Position numbers and translations under genes: made by a program
Source: Urechis unicinctus
Lineage: Eukaryota; Annelida; Polychaeta; Xenopneusta; Urechidae
NCBI GenBank assembly: GCA_034190875.2
Contig: CM067344.1
Span: 71,563,809-71,627,808, forward strand
Length of the DNA: 64,000 bases
Direction: 5' to 3'
The notes under the pieces: model-generated
What the model saw: only the letters and a program-made list of their open reading frames with translations
Database searches by the model: none
What the model was told of the DNA's origin: nothing
In this document: in pieces, positions 1 through 12,500 of the stretch
How the letters are laid out: every line of letters begins with the position of its first letter
Numbering within the stretch: position 1 is the first letter of the stretch

Positions 1-345
1 ATGTATCAGCATCATCAATGAATCTCATAAGCATCATCCATGTATCAGCATCATCAATGAATCTCATAAGCATCATCCATGTATCAGCATCATCAATGAA
101 TCTCATAAGCATCATCCATGCATCAGCATCATCAATGAATCTCATCATCAGGATCATCAATGTATTGGCATCATCTATGAATCTCGTCATAATCATCAAT
201 GTTTGGTTTCATCTATTAATTTCATCATCATCAGTTTGTGGTAGCATTTATGAATCTCACCATCATCATCAGTGTGTGGTATCATCTATGAATCTCATCA
301 TCAGTGTGTTGCAGCATCTATGAATCTCATCATCATCATCATGTG
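1..345. repeat. Degenerate 39-bp minisatellite grading into ATC-rich repeat
   Basis: Three near-identical 39-bp units (1-39, 40-78, 79-117), each built from ATGAATCTCATAAGC and CATCATC blocks, followed by progressively diverged copies rich in CATCATCA and TGAATCTCATCATC up to about 345. The open frame across it is repeat translation, not a gene. It begins at the window edge, so the full array is longer. It lies just upstream of the first visible exon of the CARD/ankyrin gene, presumably in an intron. Confidence 0.9.
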
Positions 346-460
346 TGTGGTAGCTTCTATGAATCTAATCATTATTGTGATTGTCACACACAAAAGACAT
401 ATTTGTGATTTTCTTAGCGTACAATACTATCCACTGACATTCCAGATATAAATTTTTCAG

Positions 461-555
461 ACTTTAAAAACAACAAACAGTCTTTTTTCCAAGTGTTTGA
501 AAGAATATTCATGGAACTCGCTTTTGACAAAGATCTTAGCCATTTATCTAATCTG
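461..555 (+). CDS. CARD/ankyrin gene, first visible exon
   Basis: The acceptor is TTTTTCAG before 461 and the donor is GTGAG at 556. Two leading bases complete a codon from an exon left of the window. The peptide contains FFQVFERIFMELAFDKDLSH, an amphipathic helix pattern, and ends in phase 0, matching the exon at 1318. There is an in-frame ATG at 511, but the frame is open back to the acceptor, so I treat this as internal. Confidence 0.6.
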
Positions 556-3500
556 GTGAGTTGTAGAACCTGGTATTATGGTATTTAAGTGGTGTGCTGT
601 AACCTTCAATTGTCTTGCTTTGGCACATATCAATGTTGCTCCACATTATATTACGTTTATCAACAACCCTACTCTGCATGATTCACTAACTGACATTGTT
701 TGTCATGTCTGCAGTGAATTCATATTCTTACTGAAAGGAACTGACTGCTTCTTGTTGGTTTCCTTTATTATGCCTATAATTTGTATTAAACATAGTACAT
801 TTCTAGCCAAAAATTAATCCAGGATTATCCTATTCTGTTTTACTCCTCTCCACACCCCAACCTCTGACCCTACTTTTGTTTTGTTGTATTGTTGTCTTAG
901 CAGGATGTCAATGGCTGAGGCAATAGCTATTGAAGAGTAAAATTCCTTCTAGGTCATGGAAATATCAGAGAATATTGTTGTTTGTCTTGGAAAACCAAAT
1001 ATTTTGGGAAAGGTTGTGGAATTTGATGGTTAACTTATAGAGTTATTAGCCAGTCTCTCATTAGACACTAATTTCAGTACATTTTGTTGCGGGTCAGGTC
1101 ATGGGAATTCTAATTTTTACATGAACAAGTCAAGGAGTTAGTTCTGAACAGACGTGGACACCCTGCTACTAAAACCACAGTATCTTGCATGTTGTCTCTG
1201 AATATCATATGGGTCTAAGTAAACTTGCACTACCCACTTTTGAATAATATGTAGCAAACATATATATTGTTGTTGCTTAAGCCAACCAGATTTATATTCA
1301 GGATCAATCTTCTGCAGATATGCCAAGAGCTCTCGAAGTGCGATGGAGCGTTTGGAAAATACAACTCCTCGGTTCTGCTGACCCTGGACTACAAGTTTTA
1401 CTTCTTCCCAGGAATCCCCAGTAAGTTTGATGTGAAAGGCAAAGTTGCTCAGCCTTTGATTTCACCGCGGGAGATGGATTCTTAACACACGCATCCCCTA
1501 CCCTCCACTGTAGGTCCCAGGGTAGATTAGGCCCACTGTATCCTCCTGTATGTCGTAAGAGGCGGCTAATAGGGGGCAACCTGCTGGCTGTGAGTTGAGA
1601 CTCATGTCGGTGGACAATGGGATCCTGGTGGTTGAGTGGAGTGGTCCTTATGAAGGCCATATCTGCTAGAAACCAATCTGGTGCGGATCTCACCTAGAAA
1701 AGAGGCAGCAATGGCCTGGTCCAGTCCATCGGCTGGTGGTGACTCGCCCTAGGGTGATCCTTCGTAGTTTTGTCTTTTTCATCATCGTCCACATGTTCAC
1801 CCTCTTTGTCCATTTATCCTAGAAAGCGGCTGCTCAGTCAGGTTGACCGCATCTCTTCATATTCGTCGTCACCATATGACACATTAGTGTTGTTGTGCCA
1901 TTAAACCCTCACTCTCTAAAGACTAAGTCTGCTTATGATGAAGACCAGGGTGTCCTTGCCATAGATGCCTTAGTTGCAAAATGTAACTGCTAACATTATT
2001 TGTGGGGCCTGATCAAATGTTATGCTGCACCTTTAAGATTGTGATTTAAGACAAGTCTGCAGCACCATTTCCAAAAAAAGAACCTGCAGTTTTTTCTCTC
2101 CTTGTGTTTCTCAAGAAATAATATGCAACATTATCCAAGCGATTGTTTAACATGATAGCACCTTTTCTCTTCTTTCCAAGATTTTTAATCCACAATTTTG
2201 TCAGCTATTGTAATACCCCACTCTAAAGTGATGTAAAACACCACTCTAAAGTGGTGTAAAACACCACTCTAAAGTGATGTAAAACACCACTCTAAAGTGA
2301 TGTAAAACACCACTCTAAAGTGATGTAAAACACCACTCAATTTTGTTATATTTCCCGCATATCTTACCTAACAACCAGATATTCAGTGTCAAATTTTACC
2401 TGTTTATATACAGAGTAACCAATAGATTCTGTGTACTACCAGCCAGACTGAACTCTTTAATTCTACCCATGATCTCTGACCTCACTAGACCTGTTGCCGA
2501 TTCACAAAGAAGCTAGTAACAAGACTCCCATGATGCACCTGGTGATGACCAACATCGCTTTTCACCACATTGCCATCATCAAAGCAATGCCGGCCAAATT
2601 TACCCTGCTCGAGTCTCTGGTAGAAAACAGCCTCCTGAGCAAGGAGGAATATGGGAGGCTGAGAGAAACAGAGAGGGAGATGCAGCGCAGCCACTTCCTG
2701 TTGGGTATTATCACCAGGAAAAGTAGCTGTGAAGCACTGTGGGAGTTCCTTCTTTCCTCGAGTAACCAGTCTTATGAAGAAGCTGTTCTTCTGATGAGAC
2801 CTTGGCCCGGTGAGTTGTTAGGTTATTGTGTTGTATGTCATTCTGGTGAATGTCACATTCTTGTTAATGTGGCATTCTGGTGAATGAGACATTCTAGTCA
2901 GTGTGATTCTTGTAAATGTGGCATTCTGGTTGATATAGCATTCTGGTTAGTGTGGCCTTCAGGTCATCGTTAGTGTATTCATTTGCATTGGTGTGTCATT
3001 TCAAGCTGCTTCTATCAAGCACGTATGGTTTTTGTCTTACTCAGTGGGAGCATTGAGGCTCCAACTGTCAACACCTGACCAGCAGAAACAAAAAGAAATG
3101 GAAGAATTCTTCAGACAATTGTCAGACGCCAACTCACGATTCCGGAAGAATCTTTTGAGAATGTATGAGATTCAACATGTGACATCTATCGGGGAAGGAC
3201 CTTGGGTAGAGTTTTTTTTCCAACGCACAGTTCAACTCGAACAGTTTTTGGAAGACACTAGGGATGGGAAATTGCCTAGAGATGTGATTGATGCAACTTC
3301 AATGGATGTCACTGTTTTGTTTTGTGGCGGAAAACCTATGGAAGAGTTGTTTGAATATTTGAAGAAGCTGGATAGCCCTATGACAGAGATGGATTCTGCG
3401 TATGGCTCTCGACTTGGTACAACTTTAACTTCAGTGCCCTCGACTGAGCATCAGGCAGCCACAGCCACGAATGATCGTCGGCCCACCTCACAGATGGATT

Positions 3501-6500
3501 CTGCGTATGGCTCCCATATAGCCTCAGAGCCCTCCCATATTGCCTCAGAGCCCCAGAGGGCCACAGTCACCAATGCCAATCAGGGGAATGTTTTACAAAA
3601 CGCCATCAAAGCTACTCTCTTCTCCATGATAGAATCCCGCGATTACTCGGTCCATGACTTTGAGAAAGTGCTCCGGACCAAAATGAAACCCCTCAAGTTG
3701 TCCATCACTGATATGAAGAACGAGCGGGGAATGACAGTGCTACATAGCATCTGTGAGCGAGGACGCCAGGCTTTCCTGCCTTCCCTGGTACGCATGGGCT
3801 ACTGGGCTCCTCTAAGACAGCTGTCCGTGCCCCACAACCCTTTGGAGCGCTGCTCTGACAAGGACGGCCGACAGATCGCTGAAAATATCACAAGGTCTCG
3901 GAAGTTAGTCGTGGAATACGACGACATGGAGAGATGGGAGTTGTCCCTCAATAAGCTCCACAAAGCCGTACGGGATGGCAACGTGTCTGAAGTGGAGAAA
4001 TTTCTGGCCAGCAACAGCCGTTTGAAGGACGAGAAGGATTACTATAACTGCACCATGCTGTATTGGGCCTGCGTGTCTGGAAAAACCGAACTCCTCGACA
4101 AGTTGAGACGCAGGATGAATCCAAGAAGCACAAACAAGAAAAATGAAACGCTGCTCCACATCACCTGCATCATGGGGCATTCCCATTTCATCAAGACCCT
4201 CATCCTTGATTGCGGGATCGAGCGAGAAGCCATGGATTTTTCAGGCAAGACAGCGCTGGATTACACGGCTGAAAATGGTGACATTGAGACGTTCTCCAAG
4301 ATGCTGGAGCATGGGGTGCAGCTGACCCGTAATTTAAGCCTCCACGCTGCGTATTATGGCCGGGAGGCCTACTACAAGATGCTGGTTGAAAACTCTTACC
4401 TGGGGGATTTGGGAACCAGAGGGGAGCACGGGAAAACGGCCTTGATGAGGGCTGCTGAAGCCTCAAGGTATCCAATTGTGAAGTACATCGTGAATTACGG
4501 GAAGACCGTCAACTGGCTGGACACGGATGACCGACGCAGGAATGTGCTTCATTACGCTGCAGATGGGGGAGACAGCAGGTGATGGAAGAGCTGGTGAGGG
4601 GAGCCAAGAAAGACGGGAAGTTGGCCGAGATTCTCAACAGCCACGACTACTACGTTGGGAGCGAGCTCTGCTTCCTCATACGGGGTAAAGACAAAGGTAA
4701 GAGATTTTCTGACTTCAGGATGATGGTTTTGGCATCTCCTCAGTCTAATGATTCTGAATGTCCTGCAAATAACCCATCATAAGGAAAATGGTTGTAGGAG
4801 TTGTTTCATTTTAAAATGTTAAAATGATAAATAAAATTGAAAAATATTTTTGTGGTTTAAATTTAGTGTCTTATCAGTTTGATTTGACATCCATTGTTGC
4901 AGGTCGCCGAGCTTGGCACTACGTTGAGGTTCGTCGTTCGCTCGTCCACTCATTTGTTAAACGAACAAGAAGTGGCTCCGTAGATGTGGCCATGTTTGGC
5001 AAGGTCAGTGATTCGTAACTACTCCCCTGTGATCCATCTTAACCACTGTAAAGTTCTATAACCAGTAATGTTTTGTCAGTGCACGATTGTTCTTAAAGCT
5101 TACTGTTAAATGTCTTATGGTATCAGGAAACAATAAATGCCTCTCTCCCCCCCCCCCTCCCCCCCCCCCCCCCCCCCCCCCCCCCCCGCCAAAAAAAAAA
5201 AAAGATAATACTGTGACCCAATTTTTTTCTTGTGAAAATGGCTACAGCAGTTTACTTTTGAAAGCTGAAAAACGTATTTTACTTAATAAGGTCTCAGGGA
5301 TGTACATCTGCAATTTATACTAGAAGAAAGGGAAGAAAGTGAATGTGATATCAGAGTCTTACTATCTTCTTATATATAAGTTTCTGATGTATATCTATGC
5401 ATCAATGACAGAATGGCAGTGTTGCAGTACAACTAGATGATGTGTTTTGAATGGAAACGAGAGAGAGCCTTCCTTTGGATCATCACAATAAGGCAGCAAT
5501 CAGACCAAAAGCCATTGAGATCAAAATTGAGAAATTGCATCCTCTAGGTAGGCCTGAAGTGCACATGTACCAAACATTCACATGGTATTCACAGAGTGTT
5601 CATGTTTGGTGGCTAAAAAGTCAATTATAAAGAGATGTTCCATGTGGCAAGTGTATAGCAGTGGGATGATCAATGAGGAAGCACAGCAGCTTACATTTGA
5701 CTGGAGTGACAGCTAGAAAGGGTATGTTGCAAGACTCTGGGATGTGGACCTGCCATTTATCTTAGAAAGAAGAGGATGAAAATGAATCTTATATTGGGAA
5801 CTCACTGCCTCCATATATAATGATTCTCGTGTATAGGAATGCATCAATGATAGAAATGGATACAAGAGTCACGTGCCAAACATGAATAACAACATGCTAT
5901 TTATTGTTTATTCTGGTATCAAGCGTCAATTGTGACCTATCAAGTACACCAAAACGTGAATTACAGTGTAGGGAGGGAGTTGTATTACCTTACAGTACGA
6001 AAAACCAAAAACAACTGTTCCTGCCTTTATGAAAGGAGTTTGGACAGAATTGTTGGTGCGACATTGTCTACGACAGTAAACAGTTGTGGTGAATAAACAA
6101 TATTGATGCAGTGAATGATGACATCATCAAGCCAGTTTGATATTTCGATTGGCATACCTACCATGGTCCAGTGTTTCAGCTAGGTTACATTTTGGACAGG
6201 GTGCTCACAGCATAAAGAGGGCTCTTTTGCGTGGCAATTTTCAATAACCAGGCAATACACAATTGATAAGGGCACACATACTTTATACTTGTTCTACACT
6301 TAATAAATAAAGAAGTATCACCTAGTCCATGAAGTGAGTGAGCAAAGTTTGGAAATTAATCTGAAACCATGTGCATTGAACATGTACAATGTGAGACAAG
6401 TTTACCTTATCGCATGGCACCCTACTCTCAGCCAATTAGAGCTCGAGAAAAAGCTCGGTTTTTTTCCCATATTGCCTCAAACGCACAGTTTGCCGTGGGA

Positions 6501-9500
6501 TAACTGCAACCGTGTCGATATATCACTAAGAAACAACTTCACTTGAGAAGGTCCCTAACAGAGCACCGCTGCTCTAACGTGGCAACACTACGGAGGTTCT
6601 TAATATCACGCACACCTTGCAAGTCTTATAACAAATGTTTTCTCAAGAGTAATTTGCATGGCAGCCGCTAATCTGGTTGCGTATCACTCATTGGGAAGTC
6701 ACGGTATTATCCCATCTCCCCGGAATCATGCTGAGGCGTGAAATTCTTACACCTGCCGAGCTGTGTCTACTGCGCTACAGTGTTGCTAGCATCAAACCAC
6801 GACAAAGTCGGCGGAGCTCTGATTGCCAGAGTTGGGAAGGTTCTGCAAGTCTCACACAACAAACTATCGAAACATATTCTAATCGAATAAACAGACAGTT
6901 GAGAGAACACTGCAGTACTCACTGGTAGAGTCAGTGATGTCCCATACAGTTGAGAAAGAAGTGGGTAGTGCTGGTTGAGCCCCAGGTCGGTCTTTTTTCA
7001 CCACAAAGAAGCTGGTATTACTTGTCCAATGTCCTGTCAGATCGGTCTACTTCTTGTAGGATGTCCTTGAGAACAGACCATTCCACTGCTACATGGGTGA
7101 AAGTTTTCCGTATTATGACGGAATTCTGTATTTTCGGCCTTCCCAGGGGTCATTTTTCCAAAACGTGTAAATCCGGTGAGTTGGGGGTTTTTTTTTTGGG
7201 GGGGGGATGGGTACACCCTTCTATTCATCGATGAAAACCGCAGGTCTAAAACTGGGAAGATAGATAATTCACCCCAGTTTAACATACATGTCATGTGACA
7301 AAAAACTGGTTTCCCAATCAAATTATAAAAAAAGCGTTGCAGCCGGCAGCTAGTCGTTATCTTCGCCAAATACTCGTTCTTTTCCGTAAAATGATGCATT
7401 TATCTTCCGGTATTCAACGTCTGTCTTCGACAGCTTTTGTAAACGGCCTCCGTAAACACCGTTAGAGAAAAGCGGAGATAAACGGAATTACCCGAATTTA
7501 CGACTATTTTACTACATACCGCAAATTGGAGGCAAAACATAAACAAAGCAAAATCTCTAAAATCCAGGAAATTTTCAACTTTCACCCATGCTGCTAGGTT
7601 GTCTACATCCATTTGATAATGATCAGCCAGAACTTGCATGTCATCACCTCAATACATAGGTGGCAGCTCGTCCAGATGGGATGTATCAAGTATCCCCAAG
7701 TTGGATATGATGTCACTGTTGTCTAATCTGGATACAAACACTGTTGACGTCCTTCTCTGAGCACAGCCATGGTCTACCGTGTTCACTCGGTCTCAAGACC
7801 CACCTTATGACTATTTGTGTTTTTTCCCGCAGTTGCTTTTGTAGTTTGGGCATCTATCATGTCTTTTATGGGTTCGTTGTGAGTTGAAGGACGCTGACTC
7901 AGGCTAGCGCTTGCTGCAGCCTCATCGTAGCTGGACAGCCACTTGAATCACCGGGTGAAAATAAGAGGTTAATTCCTTTGGTGCCCTTTTATGCCTTCAA
8001 CCATTCTCTTAGCCTCCTCTTTCGAGTGGGCATTTTTGTCTGACGATTAGTTGCAGATGATCCAAACAGTCGTATTGTGTGTTGTATGCACCCGTCAAAT
8101 GGATTTCTTTTTACATGAGGACTGCTACAGTAAATCACCTCAGGAAAGCTTTAATTCCGTTTGGTATGCCAGACTATACTTTCAGACAATGCTGAATGTT
8201 TCTTGAAGATTTTGAAGTGGAGAATTTATGGATGCATTTTGACACTTCACAGAATGGAGCAGCTCGTGAAGAGGATCATTGGTGATTTGCCTTCAAATGT
8301 GCATTAAACTTCGTTTGAATACAAAGTAGCTGGACATTCTACGGGGAAAAAACATATTTGGCTAAAACTTCAATGCTCACCTCTTTTATACCCTGAAGAA
8401 GTCAGTTGTATAACTATGCGTGACTTTCAGGAAGTTCTTGAAGATAAAAAATGGCTGCTTGGTCGATACGTGACTTGAATACACGCACAAAAATTCAGTC
8501 ACGCTCTTGTGAATAGTTTAAGCAAATGTTGGTAGACCACTAACCTGAGGCGTGTGGTGAAAAAATCATGGACCACATTAACTATGCAACAGCTTGTTTG
8601 TGAGAGGTTTTTTAACAAAGCAAACAACACCGCTCGCCACTGAAAGAAAGCGGAAGTGTAAGCACTCACATGTTGAATGACGTCATCCGAAAATTGCACC
8701 CGCAGCTGCATGCGGTTCAGTGGCACATTAGAAAAATAGGGATTCCCTCAGCCTTTTTACTTAATTTTTCCAGGGTTTTACGTAAAAATGCTTTGGACAG
8801 AATAATTCAACGATAATTTGTAGTCGATATCAGCTGTATGTGCGCAGCATTTATGTTTTTGTCAATCTGATATTGACATTTATGTTGTCATTTGCCTCCC
8901 CATTAGCTTATTTGATTATTGATTGATGTTCATTGTATGAGATGGGGGAATGTTAAGTATTGCTAGAATGTTATGATAAGTTCATCTTAGTTGTAGAAGA
9001 CTTCAAAGATGTAATTGTGATCTATGTATACTTTTAAAAACAAACTGATAGGTTCAATTGTTACATTGTTATTGGTGGTGTAGTAATATTAACTGATAGG
9101 TTCCATTGTTACTGGTTACTGGTGGTGTAGTAATATTAACTTGTGAAATGGTAGACATCCACTTAGAACCACCAGATTTTAGGATAAGAAAAACAATGTT
9201 AACTGATTTTGTGGTTGTAAACATATTTTTATGATGGGGTTGACGTGGTGGCTCTGTTTGTGCACTTAGCTGTTGGGATTATGTTATTTTATGTTGAGTA
9301 ACCATGAATTTTATCAACCGTCTCAAATAATGGTATGATCAACATTGTGTTATGTGGGCACAAAACAGGTGGTGAAATCTGGCTGGGGCACAGACCCGGA
9401 AGACTCTGTCATGGGACAGTTGGAGGAGAGATTCCGCGTGCGTATTCGCGATCAAGAACGGTCCGGTGAAGTGGTCCAAGGTGACGTCACCCCGCTGCAC

Positions 9501-12500
9501 ATTGCCTGCTTCAAAGAGCACTTGGACACGGCACGCATTCTACTGGAAGCAGGAGCCGACCCGGATCTGCTCGATTCCTTCCATCTTACTCCACTCCACA
9601 TCAGCGCCATGCGGGGGAATGTCGGCTTGGTGGAGCTACTGGAGAAGTTTAATGCAGACTCTACGAAACTCAGTCTGGATAACAAAACAGCGGTTCAGGT
9701 AGGGAAAAGTGCTGAAAGCTTGTGTTGCTTCGTAATGTAGGCGAATCAAAGTGATCGAGCAGACACTCAAGTCTAGCAGGTTATATGTAAAGACTATTTA
9801 AGATTGTCTTGATGTATTATATTGAGGAGTTGGCCAGCAACTTGTTTACAGTTTCCGCTGGCTTATCAAACTGATAGTTATTGTTGACTAATGTAATTGT
9901 TAGCTAAGGATTCTGCATATATGTGATCATCCTTTTCCAGTCAAAATATAACTCTGTATCCTCGTAATATGTAGGTTGCTGAGGAAAACGAGCATGGTGG
10001 CATTGTCAATTTCATCAGGGGGAAAAGATCACGTGTCAACTTCAAAGGTTTTTAGACTTCTCTTTGCATGTGTATTTCCTTTTTTCTGTACTGATTGATA
10101 AGCATATATCATAACTGGGACTGGAGTTTCAATCCGTATTTGAACTACATTTGCGACTTAGACTTGGGGTAAATAGACTTGGAGAATAGGGTATTACATC
10201 TAAGTGTTATGTTGAAGTAAGGCCTGTTTGAGCATGCGCAATACTAAAGTGATGACTGCAATATTATAATGGTTAAAATCATAAGAATACGGTACATTAA
10301 TAAAAAAACCTGCAGAATTTGTTACATGCCACAATATGAAGTGTTTGTAACGTAATGTACAATGCAGCAATTCATTGAGTTTCTGGAGAAGATCAAACTG
10401 GAATTCACCGGAGAAAAACTGGAAGAGTTGCGCAACGAAGGAAAGGATGTCAAACGCCATTTGATTGATAACCGTAAGTCTACACTTGCTAGGTGTGAAT
10501 GATGTAAACAGGTCTTGTCTTGCAGGGTGTGCTGAATTGCATCGTTTTGACACGTGTTAGTTATTTAGGATAAAGGCTTTCTCTTTTTTTGCGAGATGTA
10601 AATGAGGAATTTATAATTGAAGGGATGTCAACAAAAGAAGTATGTACATTCAGCAAGGGCACAGGGGACAAGCATGTAGCAGTTACTTATAAAATTCTTA
10701 GTACTTTGATTAATTTAAAGTCCCACCAACAGAAAACATGGATGCTATCAGTGGCAATCTTCTAAGTTCACACTGAAAGAAAAGCTTCATGACTATATGT
10801 CTACTCTATCCCACACGCCAGTCTGGGTATACAATAATCATAGTGAACATTCCTCATTGCGACTTCCATAACCAGGACCCGAGAAAAGAAGCACAATGGA
10901 ATGTTTATAATATCAGTTTGCAAACCCAGGGAAGACCTTATCTGCTTGACGGTAGATAAGTCTACATCCGAGATAAAGCGTTTATGGATGTAAGTGATGA
11001 TGGTTGGCTGGATTAGATTCTCTAGATTAAGTTGATGATATTATCTATAAATTACCTCTGCATACAGCCCGAGTGATGTTGAATTATAACAAAGTGAAGT
11101 GCTCTGCATATAAGATTATTTATGGGGTGTGAGAGTATATCTGGCAGGGTGGTGTATCATGTACAGCTAGCTCTTGAGACTTGTCTCTTAAATAGTATTT
11201 GCTTAGTAGGGTATGGAAGAGGGGCGTCTTAAGACTTGAGTGCCTGTGTCACTCTCTGTTCATGGAACCTCACAACAACGAACACCTTGCCATTCCAACC
11301 ACTGTTTTCTGAATTCCTTATTCTACACTAGTCAGACGGACCTCTCTTTGGCTCAGCCCGTAGGGTGGTCGTCATAGTGAGGATCCTCAGTACCTTGTGT
11401 GGATTCTAGTGTGACAACCCTTCTTTCATCTTCCCTCACCATCTTGGCATAGACTTGTTAACTTGGGGAATTCGCATTCGCCAACTTATCTTGGTTAGTC
11501 GCGTTTGTCATTATGTATGTGTGTATGTAAACAATTTTTGATCCGCGATACAGGTCCCAATTTTTCCAATTTTTTTTAAAATGGTGTGGAGCAAGGATTT
11601 GTTTTAGCCTTGACTTCATATTAAGGTCTAGGTCACGTTGTGAATTTTTCAATCCTTTATATCATTTTAACCTACGGTGCGATTTTGATAAAGTTTATAG
11701 TTCCTTGTTGCCTGGTTTATTGGCCAACTTTTCATAACAAATGCATGAAAAAATATGCATATTTCACCCCGTAGCCCCCACTGGAAAATTTTTGGTAGTG
11801 TTTTACCACGTTTTTCAATCGCTTATAACATTGACAATATTCGATGGATGGTTATAAAATTGGGTCGAATGTTGTAAAGAGCAGTGGCTATCGAAAGATA
11901 AGTTTTTTACGTATGTCGATGACGTCACTTCCAGTTACGAGTAAAACAACAATTTGTCTGTGCAATCGGAAGTTAACGCGTCATTTCTCCGCCGTTAATG
12001 GTCATATTGTAAAGATGTTTGCACCTGGTCGTATGGTGAATTCGTTGGCTCTCGAAGGAAGCCCATTCAATTCTGAACATAGAGTTTAATTTTCTGCTCT
12101 AAATACCCGACAGCTTTCTCACAAAGTGAGTTTGAAGTACAGTGGGTGTCATTTCTGCTGTTTACAACCAGCCTTTTGCGCTGAACAAAGGATGACGCAG
12201 AGCGCGGCAAGTATGGTAGGCCGCGGTACTGTTAAATAAAATATGCTTTTCATTGTATCAGCCACATCAATTATGGACCCGGAAAACATGATTCCATTAA
12301 TAAATTTGATTGCTTATAAAATCCTCAATATACATGCGATGGTCATGAAAATTGTTTGAATTGTGGCTGCCAAACATATACAATCCTTAAAAAAAACTTG
12401 GTCAATTATGGCCCGATTCTGAAATTTTTCAAACTTCTTGATACAGTTCGCTAAGTTCCTCCATGTATTCATGGACCTCTTGTTTAAGTGTTGTTCAATC

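Noticed and set aside
1304..1693. 129-codon minus-strand frame and similar frames at 13680-13874 and 14746-14934
   Set aside because: They fall in the SINE-like repeat or antisense to an exon; the similarity between them is repeat similarity, not a protein family.
4697..5018. 4824-5018 frame read as a separate small gene
   Set aside because: Only 4903-5003 is coding, as an exon of the CARD/ankyrin gene; the rest is intron.
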